This document shows, piece after piece, positions 6,738 to 14,260 of a stretch of 15,906 nt of DNA (position 1 is its first letter; each line of letters starts with the position of its first letter). The stretch is from Planctomycetota bacterium. GTDB taxonomy: Bacteria; Planctomycetota; UBA1135; UBA2386. The stretch is taken from NCBI GenBank assembly GCA_016793305.1, contig JAEUHU010000138.1:1-15906 (forward strand), read 5' to 3'. Below the pieces are notes generated by a model. The model saw nothing but the letters and a program-made list of their open reading frames with translations, was not told the origin of the DNA and did not search any database. Position numbers and translations under genes: made by a program.

Positions 6738-9311
6738 TCATCGCCGACGGACCACACCCAGGATCACCAGGACACCCGCCGCGAAGGCGGCGAGGGCGAG
6801 ACCGAGGCCGAGCCCCGGCGCTGTGTAGCGGAACACCACGCGGCAGGCCGTCGTCGGCAACTCCACCACGCGCAGGTCGTGGTTGCCGCGCACGATCGGC
6901 ACGGGCCGATCGTCGACGGTCGCCGACCAGCCAGGCAGCAACGAGTCGGTGACGACGAGCCAAGGCTGGATGCCGGCGTCGACCTCGATCTCGACGTGGG
7001 TCGGATGATCGACGACGAACCGCACGCTGCGTACGGCGGATGCCTCGGCAGGCTCGCCGGCAGCAGTCGATCGGAGTGGCTCGGCATCGCGCGCCGCCAC
7101 GAACACCTGCCGCCGCGGCTCCCACCCCGGCGCCGCCAGCGCTTCGACCACCGCAGCGTCGTCGGGCAAGACCTCGAGGCGGCCGACGGCGAACGCGCGC
7201 GGGAGGCTGCTGGCCCGCTCGTAGACGAAGAACTCGCCACCGGGCCCGCGCAGCTCCGGCCCGACCCTGACACCTGCGTGCTGCAGCGGCGTGGTCGCCA
7301 GCACGTAGCGAACCCCGAGCAGGTCGAGCAGCGGATGACGCAACCGTTCGTCGTCGGGCAGCGTCATCAGCTTGTAGCCGTCCCCGCTCGACGCGCCGAA
7401 CACGCGCTGCAAGGCATCGGCCGACCGCCTGCCGTAGAGCGTGTAGTAGTTCAGGTCGCGGATGCCTGGCTCCAACAGCTGCCCGGGTGGCAGCTGCGAC
7501 GGCAGGGTCTGGAACGGGTTCGCCCGCACGATCGTGAAGCCACCGGCGGGTGCCAGGGCCGCGGCACGTTCGCGCAGGAACGTGTGCACCGCGGTGTCCG
7601 TCGCGTGTTCGCACCGCTGGCCGCGCATCAAGGGCCCGCCGTTCGCCAACGCCTCGACGGCACCGAGCCCGAGCAGTGCCACCAGGGCCACGTGGCGGCC
7701 TCGGCCCCGCCAATGGGCCACCGCGAGACCGACCAGTGCCGCGGCGTGCAGCAGCAGCCACACCATCGCCTCGCCAGCGGCTCGGTCGACCCGCGCCACG
7801 GCGACGGCGAATCGGTCGAGTCCGGGGGGCGCACCGGCCTGCACGAAATCGACCGCGGCCTGCGTGGTGACACCGCCGCCGACGCGGGCTGCGATCGCCT
7901 GCGGCAGGCCCAGCGGTTCGAGTTCGTGCCAACCGACGAGCCAGCTGCCGAACCACCGCACGGCGACCGCGGCGACCAGCGCGACCGACGCGGCGAGCAG
8001 GGCGGCGGTCCGAGCGCGTCGGTCGGGGGCGAGCAGGCGTTCGAGACCGAGAGCGGCGAGCCACGCCAACAGCACCGGCGTGTGCACCATCCAGCGCATC
8101 GGCGGCACGTTCTGCAGGGCGGGCAGGTGCAGCAGCAGGCGCACGCCGGGCAGGAACAGCGCCACGCCGACGAACGTCGCCAACACCAGCAGGGCCAAGC
8201 CTCGATGACGGCCTCGCCCAGCCAGCGCCCCGATGCCCGCGAGCAGCAACGCGAGGCGCCCGATGTAGACGGAGTACTCGGTGAAGTTGAACGAGGGCAA
8301 CGCCCCACGGCCGTCCGCCAGCGTGCGGTCGCACAGCCACAGCGCCACCGGCGACTGCTCGTACGGCAACTCGGCGACGGCCGATGGATGACCGAGCGCG
8401 TCCGGCATCACGAAGCCGAGCAGGGCGTACGGGTCGAAGCGTTGCAGCGCCATCGAGTCGACCGTCGGATGCTGTTCGCGAGCGCTCTCGGGGAAGAAGC
8501 AGAAGGCCGGCAGCAGTTGCGGTGCCGTCAGCATGGCGCCGCAGGCGAACGCCAGCACGACGCGCCCGACGAGGGAACGTAGCCGTCCCTCGCGCCATCG
8601 AGCCAGCGCGACCCAGCCAGCCGCCATGACCCCGATCACCGAGTGCGTGACGGCGTACGGCGGGAAGCCAGCCAGCCACGGCATCGCGAACGTGATCGCC
8701 ACGGCCACGACCGGCAGCGGCCGCATCATGTCGCTGCGCAGGAGCCGCAGCAGCGCCCACAGAAGGGCGGGGGCCCAGATCGCCGACGACAGGTGCATCC
8801 ACACGTAGGCGTGCGCCACCAGCGGTCCGGACGCCTGGAACACCACCCCGCCGACGCAGGACGAGAGCCGCGACACGCCGAGTTCGCGCAGCATGCCGAA
8901 CGCGAACACACCGGCCAGCGCCAGCGACAGCCAGGCGAGCAGGGCCAGTCGATCGGCCGGGTCGTTCGCCAGCAGGGCCAGCCAGTTCGGCGGATAGCAC
9001 AAGCCGAGCTGCGCATAGCCGTGGATCGTCGTGCCGGTGCGAGCGTGCGGATTCCACAGCGGCAGTCGCCCGTCGGCGAGTTCACGCCGCGCCAGGCGCA
9101 GCTCCGGCAGGAACCAGACCGGCGTTTCGGTGATGTCGCGGTTCGCGTCGCGCTGCATCCCCTCGATCTGTTCCAGCCCGAGGGCGAGGCCAGCCGGCGG
9201 AAACACCGCGACGTCGTACGGCACGAACGTGCGCCCGCCGAACACGCTCGGCCACAGCCACACGAGTGGCAGCAAGACGAGCAGCAGGATCGGCAAGGAG
9301 TTCTGGCGCAC
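6738..9311 (-). CDS. YfhO-family polytopic membrane protein (GT-C glycosyltransferase type)
   Basis: Encodes 857 residues starting with GTG at 9311. The N-terminal half has many hydrophobic helices; the first (about 5-22) is followed by a long loop with acidic residues (Asp33 in VPYDVAVFPP, Asp59 in ANRDITETPVWFLPELR), then PLWNPHARTGTTIHG. That layout is standard for YfhO and GT-C polyprenyl-phosphate-sugar transferases, where a loop-1 Asp is catalytic. The soluble C-terminal part carries LLGVRYVLA, SLPRAFAVGRLEVLPDD and VVTDSLLPGWSATVDD (from about 786), all typical of the YfhO family. The protein ends with a last membrane helix and VVRRR. Known YfhO proteins in Firmicutes glycosylate lipoteichoic acid on the outer leaflet; here the acceptor is unknown. 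It is the first gene of the minus-strand run 9311-3225 and has a candidate promoter 39 bases upstream. Confidence 0.88.
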   Translation of the reverse strand: MRQNSLPILLLVLLPLVWLWPSVFGGRTFVPYDVAVFPPAGLALGLEQIEGMQRDANRDITETPVWFLPELRLARRELADGRLPLWNPHARTGTTIHGYAQLGLCYPPNWLALLANDPADRLALLAWLSLALAGVFAFGMLRELGVSRLSSCVGGVVFQASGPLVAHAYVWMHLSSAIWAPALLWALLRLLRSDMMRPLPVVAVAITFAMPWLAGFPPYAVTHSVIGVMAAGWVALARWREGRLRSLVGRVVLAFACGAMLTAPQLLPAFCFFPESAREQHPTVDSMALQRFDPYALLGFVMPDALGHPSAVAELPYEQSPVALWLCDRTLADGRGALPSFNFTEYSVYIGRLALLLAGIGALAGRGRHRGLALLVLATFVGVALFLPGVRLLLHLPALQNVPPMRWMVHTPVLLAWLAALGLERLLAPDRRARTAALLAASVALVAAVAVRWFGSWLVGWHELEPLGLPQAIAARVGGGVTTQAAVDFVQAGAPPGLDRFAVAVARVDRAAGEAMVWLLLHAAALVGLAVAHWRGRGRHVALVALLGLGAVEALANGGPLMRGQRCEHATDTAVHTFLRERAAALAPAGGFTIVRANPFQTLPSQLPPGQLLEPGIRDLNYYTLYGRRSADALQRVFGASSGDGYKLMTLPDDERLRHPLLDLLGVRYVLATTPLQHAGVRVGPELRGPGGEFFVYERASSLPRAFAVGRLEVLPDDAAVVEALAAPGWEPRRQVFVAARDAEPLRSTAAGEPAEASAVRSVRFVVDHPTHVEIEVDAGIQPWLVVTDSLLPGWSATVDDRPVPIVRGNHDLRVVELPTTACRVVFRYTAPGLGLGLALAAFAAGVLVILGVVRRR

Positions 9312-9349
9312 GGGGGGCGGCGCCGAGCGGCGCAGGCGACCGGTGTCGC

Positions 9350-9378
9350 ACGATCGGGAGCCTCGCCGCGCTCGTCAA
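9350..9378 (-). promoter_or_regulatory. Candidate sigma-70-type promoter of the yfhO-like operon
   Basis: On the minus strand TTGACG (9378-9373) is followed after exactly 17 bases by GATCGT (9355-9350). The -35 box is near perfect and the -10 box matches three of six consensus bases. A start near 9343 would give a leader of about 30 bases before the GTG at 9311. The same spacing and similar boxes occur upstream of the 813-residue secreted protein gene. Confidence 0.4.
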
Positions 9379-9394
9379 GCCAGGACCGAGACGA

Positions 9395-9434
9395 AGCGGG
9401 CCCCGCACAGCGCCATCGCTGGGCGGGGCCCGCT
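9395..9434 (-). terminator. Second stem-loop downstream of the secreted multi-domain protein gene
   Basis: Perfect 12-base inverted repeat AGCGGGCCCCGC (9395-9406) and GCGGGGCCCGCT (9423-9434). It is extended by a 5-pair inner stem CAGCG/CGCTG after one mismatch, and capped by a CCAT loop. It lies between the secreted-protein gene and the yfhO promoter, where a transcript should end. There is no T-run, so it may act as a U-less hairpin terminator or as a 3' end stabiliser. Confidence 0.5.
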
Positions 9435-9451
9435 CGAGAGGGAGCATCGCA

Positions 9452-9476
9452 CCTCGACCCGACGTTCGGGTCGAGG
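9452..9476 (-). terminator. First stem-loop downstream of the secreted multi-domain protein gene
   Basis: Perfect 11-base inverted repeat CCTCGACCCGA (9452-9462) and TCGGGTCGAGG (9466-9476) with a 3-base loop CGT. It starts 17 bases after the stop codon at 9494-9496. Together with the hairpin at 9395-9434 it forms a tandem pair, the usual position for a terminator, although no T-run follows. Confidence 0.55.
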
Positions 9477-9493
9477 ACGCGACGCACCGGTCC

Positions 9494-11935
9494 TCAGTAG
9501 TTCTCGATGTAGATCTCGAGCGCGTTGCTGACGACCTTGCCGCCCACGTTCTGGCCGTTCGGCAGCGTGCCCGGGGTGAACTCCGAGACCGCCTGCATCC
9601 ACAGCAGGCCAGGAGTGCCCGGGATGCTCCACGCGATCGGGAACGACACCGGGCCGGCCGGCACGAGGCCGATGATCACGATCACGTCCGGCGTGGTGTA
9701 GCCCGAGCAGCCCGGCGCACCGATGTCGAACGGCGCGGTGCCGAGGTCGACGCCGCCAGGGATGGGCGTGAAGCCGAACACGACCGCGAGACCGGCGAAG
9801 CCAGCGCCCGGGAAGTACTCGGGGATGTTGCTGATCGTGTAGTTCGGCGGCGTGCCGTTGTTGACCGGGCGACCGACGACCGACAGCGTCATCGGCGAGA
9901 TGTCGGCACCGAGCGTGAACGGCGACGGGTTCGCCGACGACATGGCGCGCGACGGCGGCGTGGGGCTGCTACCAGCCAGCGTCATGCCGACGACCGACGG
10001 GGTGGTCGCGGCTCCCTCGAGCGAGGCCCAGGCGATCGTCACGTTGCCCGTGAGCAGGTCGATCTGGAACTGGAAGGAGCTCTGGTTCACCGTCGCGCCA
10101 GGATAGGCCTCGACACCATTCCAGGTGATGTAGAGCGTGGTGCCGATCTCCTCGGTCTGGATCGTGCCCGAGCCAGCTTCGCCGAGGTTGTAGTCGCTCC
10201 ACGAGTAGAACGCCAAGCCGGCAGCGGCGCCGACATCGACGCGCTCCGGCGAGAAGTCAGCCAGGTTGTTGGCGACCGCACCGGCGGTGAGGATGCCGTT
10301 GACCGACACGGTCCAGTTCGTCGTGGTGCCGCCCGGGATCGGCGCGGCCAGCGTCGGCGTGATCGTCACTTCCCCGTCGTCCTGGTCGGTGAACGTCAGC
10401 GTGGTCGCACCACCGCTCGGCGGGACGAAGCTCGAACCACCACCGGCGGTCCACAGGGCCAGGTAGGTCGTGCCGGCGTTGAGGAAGGTCACCGAGTTGC
10501 CGTCGAGCGCAGCCTTGGCCGCCGCACTGTTGGCGAACTCTTCGACGAACGACGACGTGTTGTAGTCGTAGCAGCCGGTGCCGACCACCGCGTGGTACGC
10601 TGGCGGCGTCGGGTAGAGGCCGATGTTGTCGAGGTAGACGTTGTTGCCGAAGTCCGAGATGCAGCGGAAGCGGACCCGGTTCGTGCCCGCCGCGAGCGGC
10701 AGGGTCACCGTGGCCCATTCATTGGCGGCCGGAATGTAGGCAGGACCCACGGCGAGGCCGAACGGGTTCAGCTGGCCGGTGACGCTGTTGTCGAGCGTCG
10801 TCGAGCCGTTCGTCCAGGTGGTGCCACCGTCCGCCGACTGCTCGACCACGATCTGGTCGACTTCGCCGGTGATGTAGGTGGCGCCCGCGACGTCGAACGA
10901 CACCACGGCCGTGGCCGGCAGGGCCGCGACGGTCGGGCTGATCAGGTTCGCCTGGACGTTGACACCCCAGTTGTAGAACTGGAAGCGCGCCGAGCCGGTC
11001 CCGATGCCGAAGGCACTCGCGCCGTCGTAGCCGGGGACCGCGGCCGAGTTGATGGCCTGGACCGCCCAGCAGTTCGAGTTGATGACACCCGTGCTGAACT
11101 CCTGCGGGAAGGAGATCACGGCCGCGGGCACGAACAGCGGGTTGCTGTTGCCGGTGGCCGGACCCGAAGCACAGGTGACTTCGCAGTAGTACCACGTCGA
11201 CACGGTCTGGGCCGTCGAGTGGACCTTGTTGGTCGCCCCGGGGATCGCCGTCCACGGGCCCGTGCCGCTGACCGTGCTCTCGTACCACTGGTAGCTCAGA
11301 CCGGCGCCGGCGATCACGTTCTGGAAGCTCAACGTGAAGTTGGTGCCGGGGCAGGACTCGGCCGGGCCCACGGTGTTGCCGGGAGTGATCGGTCCGGCGC
11401 ACGGACCCGTCTGCTGGATGTCGATGTTGTCGATGTTCATCCAGTTGGCGGCAGCCGGCGACTGCCAGGTGGGTAGGAACCGGATGAACAGCGCACCGGC
11501 CGGCGGCGTGAAGTTGAACGAGCGGGTCAGGCAGCTGCCCGTCTGCGCCTCGTTCGTGATCGTGCCGATCGTCGTCCAGGGGGCGGCGCCCGTCGAGCTC
11601 CGCTGCACCTGCAACGTGCCCCATGGCGTGGGAGCAGCCAGGGCGTTGCCAGAGGCGACCGTCGCCACCTTGTAGTCGAACGTGACCGTCAGGGGCACGC
11701 CGAGCGAGACACCCGCGAACGCGTAGAGATCACCGGTCGTCTGCGTCGACGACAGCTGACGGAGCATGGTGGCTCCCGTACCGCCGCAGAACGTCGGGCT
11801 TCCGGTGTACAACGTGAAGTTGGTCGTCCAGGCGTTGGTGACCGGATTGAACGTCTCCGTGAAGTTGATCTGCGCAGCAGCACTCACGGCGAGTGTCAGC
11901 GAGACCAGAGAACCGAGGAGGTTTCGAGCTAGCAT
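9494..11935 (-). CDS. Large secreted multi-domain (MAM-like, Ig-like, GC-motif C-terminal) adhesion-type protein
   Basis: Encodes 813 residues from ATG 11935; upstream in-frame codons are rejected because MLARNLLGSLVSLTLAVSAAA is a clear signal peptide (cut near 21). Residues about 22-176 and 275-445 look like two copies of a MAM/choice-of-anchor-J type jelly roll, each ending in a MNIDNIDI or VYLDNIGLY strand. Between them (about 180-270) is an Ig-like domain with SYQWYES and WYYCEVTC. Residues about 447-655 start with GTGCYDYN and resemble a beta domain I recall from planctomycete secreted proteins. A last module (about 690-813) has FDIGAPGCSGYTTPD, LLWMQAVSEF and VVSNALEIYI. Composition is rich in Thr, Ser, Gly, Ala and Asn with few charged residues, typical of surface or matrix proteins. 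No enzyme motif is seen. It is flanked by its own candidate promoter and hairpins, so it is probably monocistronic. The role is likely adhesion or cell-surface binding (inference). Confidence 0.88.
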   Translation of the reverse strand: MLARNLLGSLVSLTLAVSAAAQINFTETFNPVTNAWTTNFTLYTGSPTFCGGTGATMLRQLSSTQTTGDLYAFAGVSLGVPLTVTFDYKVATVASGNALAAPTPWGTLQVQRSSTGAAPWTTIGTITNEAQTGSCLTRSFNFTPPAGALFIRFLPTWQSPAAANWMNIDNIDIQQTGPCAGPITPGNTVGPAESCPGTNFTLSFQNVIAGAGLSYQWYESTVSGTGPWTAIPGATNKVHSTAQTVSTWYYCEVTCASGPATGNSNPLFVPAAVISFPQEFSTGVINSNCWAVQAINSAAVPGYDGASAFGIGTGSARFQFYNWGVNVQANLISPTVAALPATAVVSFDVAGATYITGEVDQIVVEQSADGGTTWTNGSTTLDNSVTGQLNPFGLAVGPAYIPAANEWATVTLPLAAGTNRVRFRCISDFGNNVYLDNIGLYPTPPAYHAVVGTGCYDYNTSSFVEEFANSAAAKAALDGNSVTFLNAGTTYLALWTAGGGSSFVPPSGGATTLTFTDQDDGEVTITPTLAAPIPGGTTTNWTVSVNGILTAGAVANNLADFSPERVDVGAAAGLAFYSWSDYNLGEAGSGTIQTEEIGTTLYITWNGVEAYPGATVNQSSFQFQIDLLTGNVTIAWASLEGAATTPSVVGMTLAGSSPTPPSRAMSSANPSPFTLGADISPMTLSVVGRPVNNGTPPNYTISNIPEYFPGAGFAGLAVVFGFTPIPGGVDLGTAPFDIGAPGCSGYTTPDVIVIIGLVPAGPVSFPIAWSIPGTPGLLWMQAVSEFTPGTLPNGQNVGGKVVSNALEIYIENY

Positions 11936-11975
11936 GTTTCCCAAGGTGTTGAGTTGACGAGTGGGACGCAAGAGC

Positions 11976-12002
11976 AGTCCGTCAGCAGGGCACTGCCGGA
12001 CT
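11976..12002 (-). promoter_or_regulatory. Hairpin in the predicted 5' leader of the secreted multi-domain protein gene
   Basis: AGTCCG pairs with CGGACT and, inside, GCAG pairs with CTGC around a 4-base loop, with a 3-base bulge. That makes ten pairs in 27 bases. It sits about 40 bases before the start codon and inside the predicted transcript, so it could stabilise or regulate the message. By eye only; a chance hairpin is possible at this GC content. Confidence 0.25.
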
Positions 12003-12013
12003 CCAGGAGGCAA

Positions 12014-12042
12014 ACGATGTCCATCCTTGATCCATTGGTCAA
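12014..12042 (-). promoter_or_regulatory. Candidate promoter of the secreted multi-domain protein gene
   Basis: On the minus strand TTGACC (12042-12037) is followed after 17 bases by CATCGT (12019-12014). The predicted start near 12007 gives a leader of about 70 bases. The arrangement matches that upstream of the yfhO-like gene (TTGACG, 17 bases, GATCGT), which raises confidence slightly. Confidence 0.35.
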
Positions 12043-12294
12043 GCGGTGGCGCGGGGCGCTCGACACGCCGCCCCGGCTCCGGATGCACCGGCCATGGGCT
12101 CGCAGGTCGCGTGGGCGAACCACGGGCGCACCCCTGGCGACCGCCGTTCGGTACACGGCAATCGCGAACGGTCCGGAACGTTCACGATCGCACACCCGCC
12201 CCATGCCCACGACGGCGCACACCGTGTTCCGCAACGGCACCTCTCGACCGCACACCGCGACCGTGTCCCCGGGAACTCGACCCGAAGGCATGGG
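12043..12294. other. Intergenic stretch without a recognisable gene
   Basis: This is the rest of the gap between the VOC gene and the promoter of the secreted protein gene (whole gap 11936-12294). All open frames here translate to Arg/Pro-rich low-complexity sequence without a motif or signal peptide, so I read none as coding. A short inverted repeat GAACG...CGTTC near 12167-12184 is too weak to call an operator. Confidence 0.5.
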
Positions 12295-12696
12295 TCAGTG
12301 GCCCGGGCCAGGCGACGCGGCACAGGCCAGCACGTGCCCGTCCGGATCGAGCGAGTAGGCGACGACGTGCCCCCAGTCGCGCGACTCGGCGGGGCTGAGT
12401 TCGACGGCGCCAGCCGCGAGGGCGCGGGCGTGCAGGTCCGGAGCGGCCGGCCCGAGCAGGTAGAGCTCACAGCGTGGCCCGCAGCGCGCCCGGGCCGGGT
12501 CCGGCAGGGCGCTGCCGGCGAGCAAGCGGACGATGCCCCGTTCCGGCATCAGCCCGAGCACCCCGCCGCCGGGCAGGTCGAACTCGGTCATGCCCGGCAC
12601 GTGTAGGCGCGGCGGGAACCCCAGCACGGCTTCGTAGAAGGCCGCGCTGCGCTGCTGGTCGGCGACGAAGAGGACGAAGTGGGACGCGAGGGTCAT
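12295..12696 (-). CDS. VOC-superfamily (glyoxalase/bleomycin-resistance fold) protein
   Basis: Encodes 133 residues, the normal length for a two-module VOC protein, probably cytoplasmic. The first beta-alpha-beta-beta-beta unit begins HFVLFVADQQRSAAFYEAVL, followed by MTEFDLPGGGVLGLMPERG. The second contains CELYLLGP, HARALAAGAVELSPAES and RDWGHVVAYSLDPDGHVLA. The DPDGHVLA ending is typical of the glyoxalase/dioxygenase subgroup. Likely metal ligands are a His near the N-terminus, the Glu of CELYL and a His of the final motif. VOC proteins include isomerases, dioxygenases, fosfomycin-modifying enzymes and drug-binding proteins, so the substrate cannot be assigned. The start is ATG 12696. It is downstream of the DUF4291 gene in the same direction, but a strong hairpin separates them. 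Confidence 0.88.
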   Translation of the reverse strand: MTLASHFVLFVADQQRSAAFYEAVLGFPPRLHVPGMTEFDLPGGGVLGLMPERGIVRLLAGSALPDPARARCGPRCELYLLGPAAPDLHARALAAGAVELSPAESRDWGHVVAYSLDPDGHVLACAASPGPGH

Positions 12697-12721
12697 GGGG
12701 ATCGGGGCTCGGCCGCCGGCA

Positions 12722-12746
12722 CACCGGCCGCCGGCGACGGCCGGTG
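12722..12746 (-). terminator. GC-rich hairpin after the DUF4291 gene
   Basis: Nine-pair stem (CACCGGCCG at 12722-12730 with CGGCCGGTG at 12738-12746) and a 7-base loop. It begins only 4 bases after the TAG stop of the DUF4291 gene and lies before the VOC start at 12696. Position and strength suggest a terminator or attenuator between the two genes; no T-run follows. Confidence 0.4.
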
Positions 12747-12750
12747 GTCG

Positions 12751-13383
12751 CTACACGGAATCCAGGGCGAGGGCCCGCACCAACGCCGGATCGCCCGGCA
12801 GATAGACGCGCTCACTCGGCGTGCGCAGCTCGGCCCACGGCTGCTTGGCGTGCGCGCGCTGCTCCACCACCAGCGGCGTCACGTCCTCGATCGACAGGAT
12901 CGCGCGGTCGGCGTACTCGGCGAGCACCGTGCGGCGCAGCCCGAGCTGGACGGCGCGGCGCGCCAGTGGCGAGCCGCCCGGGTTGTGGTCGGGATCCCAC
13001 TGCAGGCGCACGTCGGAGCTGGCCACGGCACGCGACCACTCTGCTTCGGTGAGGCCCGCCGTCGGGTCGAACCACGCGGACACCGCCAGCGCCAGCAGCC
13101 GATCGAAGAACGGGCGTGGCAGCCGCACGGCGAGCACCCGTTCCTGGTCGACCTTCGTCGCCCAACCGCAGCGGTACATCATCCAGAGGAAGTTCGGCTT
13201 GAGCCAACTCATCCGCGAACGGAGGAACGAGGGGCCGAACCGACCGAGCCGCACCGCTTCGTCGGCGATCTGCGGCCGGAAGGCCTGGTAGACGACGATC
13301 GAGTCGTCGTCGAAGTGGGCGAGCACGTGGCGGCCCTGCTCAGGCCAGCGGCGACGTTGCTCCACGTAGGGCTCGAGGTGCAC
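12751..13383 (-). CDS. DUF4291-family protein
   Basis: Encodes 210 residues from a GTG start at 13383; no ATG or GTG occurs in frame between there and the upstream stop. The sequence shows the hallmark pattern of DUF4291: IVVYQAFRPQIADEAV (29-44), SRMSWLKPNFLWMMYRCGW (56-74), DQERVLAVRLPR (79-90), SDVRLQWDPDHNP (123-135), RRAVQLGLRRTVLAEY (142-157) and ILSIEDVTP (162-170). Family members are about 200 residues, are found in bacteria and fungi, and have no established function that I know of. There is no signal peptide or membrane helix, so it is cytoplasmic. The neighbouring VOC gene gives no functional hint. Family assignment is firm and function unknown. Confidence 0.92.
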   Translation of the reverse strand: MHLEPYVEQRRRWPEQGRHVLAHFDDDSIVVYQAFRPQIADEAVRLGRFGPSFLRSRMSWLKPNFLWMMYRCGWATKVDQERVLAVRLPRPFFDRLLALAVSAWFDPTAGLTEAEWSRAVASSDVRLQWDPDHNPGGSPLARRAVQLGLRRTVLAEYADRAILSIEDVTPLVVEQRAHAKQPWAELRTPSERVYLPGDPALVRALALDSV

Positions 13384-13443
13384 GCGCCGATGCTCGACGC
13401 CCCGGGCCGTCGACGCAAGATCGCCAGGCCGTCGAGACCGTCC

Positions 13444-13653
13444 TCAGCAGCGCACCGCGGCGATCGGCGGCAGTTTCGCGCCATGCACCGTCACCGTCGT
13501 GGCCGAGCCAGAGGCGGCCCGTGGTCGAACCCACCGCCAGCACGGCACCGTCGGCGCCGACTCAAGTCCATGCCACCAACCCAGGTCGAAGACGCGCTGC
13601 TGCGACGGCGGAGTCTGCGACCGCGGCCGCGAACCTCTGGAGCCGAATGCCAC
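13444..13653 (-). pseudogene. Frameshifted remnant of a BNR-repeat (sialidase/sortilin-like) protein C-terminus
   Basis: Read on the minus strand, one frame gives QQRVFDLGWWHGLESA. The next frame continues with DGAVLAVGSTTGRLWLGHDG and DGAWRE. The first frame then resumes with LPPIAAVRC and a TGA stop at 13444-13446. Joined, this matches what I recall of the C-terminal end of bacterial BNR/WD40-like repeat proteins (VFDL..RHGLD...LAFGSTTG.LWVS.DGG..W....LPPI.AVR). At least two frameshifts and a short loss before LPPI are needed, and nothing similar is seen beyond about 13653. I therefore read it as a decaying fragment, not a gene. Sequencing error is an alternative for the shifts but would not explain the missing upstream part. 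Confidence 0.55.
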
Positions 13654-13708
13654 GATTTCCGGCCGAGGCGGTCAGAATGCACCACTTCGTGCGTCCAATC
13701 GACCGCGC
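13654..13708. other. Short leader/promoter region of the sigma-factor operon
   Basis: The 55 bases between the BNR-like remnant and the sigma-factor ATG must carry the leader of the plus-strand operon, and perhaps its promoter. I found neither a clear -35/-10 pair nor an ECF-type GGAAC box, and no Shine-Dalgarno before the ATG. The 60-base gap 13384-13443 on the other side of the remnant likewise holds nothing recognisable beyond the leader of the DUF4291 gene. Confidence 0.4.
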
Positions 13709-14260
13709 ATGCATCCCTCGGTCCTGCTCGCCAACCTGCCGCCATGCACCGCCGACACGGTGACGACCGACCTGGCGAGCGCCCTGTGCAGCCAAGCGCC
13801 CCGCCTCCGACGGCTGGTGCACCGGCTGCTCGGACTGAGGGCCAACGGCCACGAACTCGACGACCTGGTGCAAGACGTGCTGCTCAAGGCGTGGCAGGCA
13901 CGGGCGTCGTTCCGCGGCGAGGCGACGCTGTCGACCTGGTTGACCCGGATCGCGATGACGACCACCGCGAGCCACGTGCGTCGCCGCGGCATCGCCCGCC
14001 GGCTGTTCGGGTGGCTCGGCCACGACGTCGCGGCACCGGCGGCGAACGACGGCGCGGCTGCGGCGGGCGATTCGACACTGCTGACGGCGCTGGCGCGTCT
14101 GCGTCACGACGACCGCGAAGTGCTCGTGCTCCGCTACCTCGAGAATCGCGCCATCCCCGAGCTCGTCGACCTGCTCGGCTGTTCGCGCAGCGCCGTGGAT
14201 GCCCGGCTGACGAGGGCACGCCACCGACTGCGCGAACAGCTGCCGGTGGATCTGCCGTGA
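13709..14260 (+). CDS. ECF-type RNA polymerase sigma factor
   Basis: Encodes 183 residues, a typical ECF length. Region 2 (about 33-97) includes ELDDLVQDVLLKAWQARASF and LSTWLTRIAMTTTASHVRRR, the core-binding and -10 recognition helices. A low-complexity Ala-rich linker (about 106-121) leads to region 4 (about 122-177) with LRHDDREVLVLRYLENRAI and a helix-turn-helix ELVDLLGCSRSAVDARLTRARHRL that should read the -35 element. I chose ATG 13709 because the frame upstream translates to non-conserved Arg/Pro-rich sequence; no Shine-Dalgarno is visible. The stop overlaps the GTG start of the next gene (GTGA), so sigma factor and putative anti-sigma factor are translationally coupled. It probably directs transcription in response to an envelope signal. 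Its target promoters are unknown. Confidence 0.93.
   Translation: MHPSVLLANLPPCTADTVTTDLASALCSQAPRLRRLVHRLLGLRANGHELDDLVQDVLLKAWQARASFRGEATLSTWLTRIAMTTTASHVRRRGIARRLFGWLGHDVAAPAANDGAAAAGDSTLLTALARLRHDDREVLVLRYLENRAIPELVDLLGCSRSAVDARLTRARHRLREQLPVDLP

Noticed and set aside
3141..8582. Uninterrupted plus-strand reading frame of about 1800 codons running opposite the rpiA/secreted protein/SGNH/yfhO genes.
   Set aside because: It is Arg/His/Gln/Ala-rich low-complexity sequence without domains, covers four convincing genes on the other strand, and is expected at this GC content, where stop codons are rare in the antisense frame.
12167..12184. Inverted repeat GAACG...CGTTC as a possible operator.
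   Set aside because: Five-base arms are expected by chance, and it is about 130 bases upstream of the candidate promoter with no other support.
12046..13052. Overlapping plus-strand open frames across the VOC and DUF4291 genes.
   Set aside because: Translations are Arg/Pro/Ala-rich with no motif, and both genes on the minus strand have clear family patterns.
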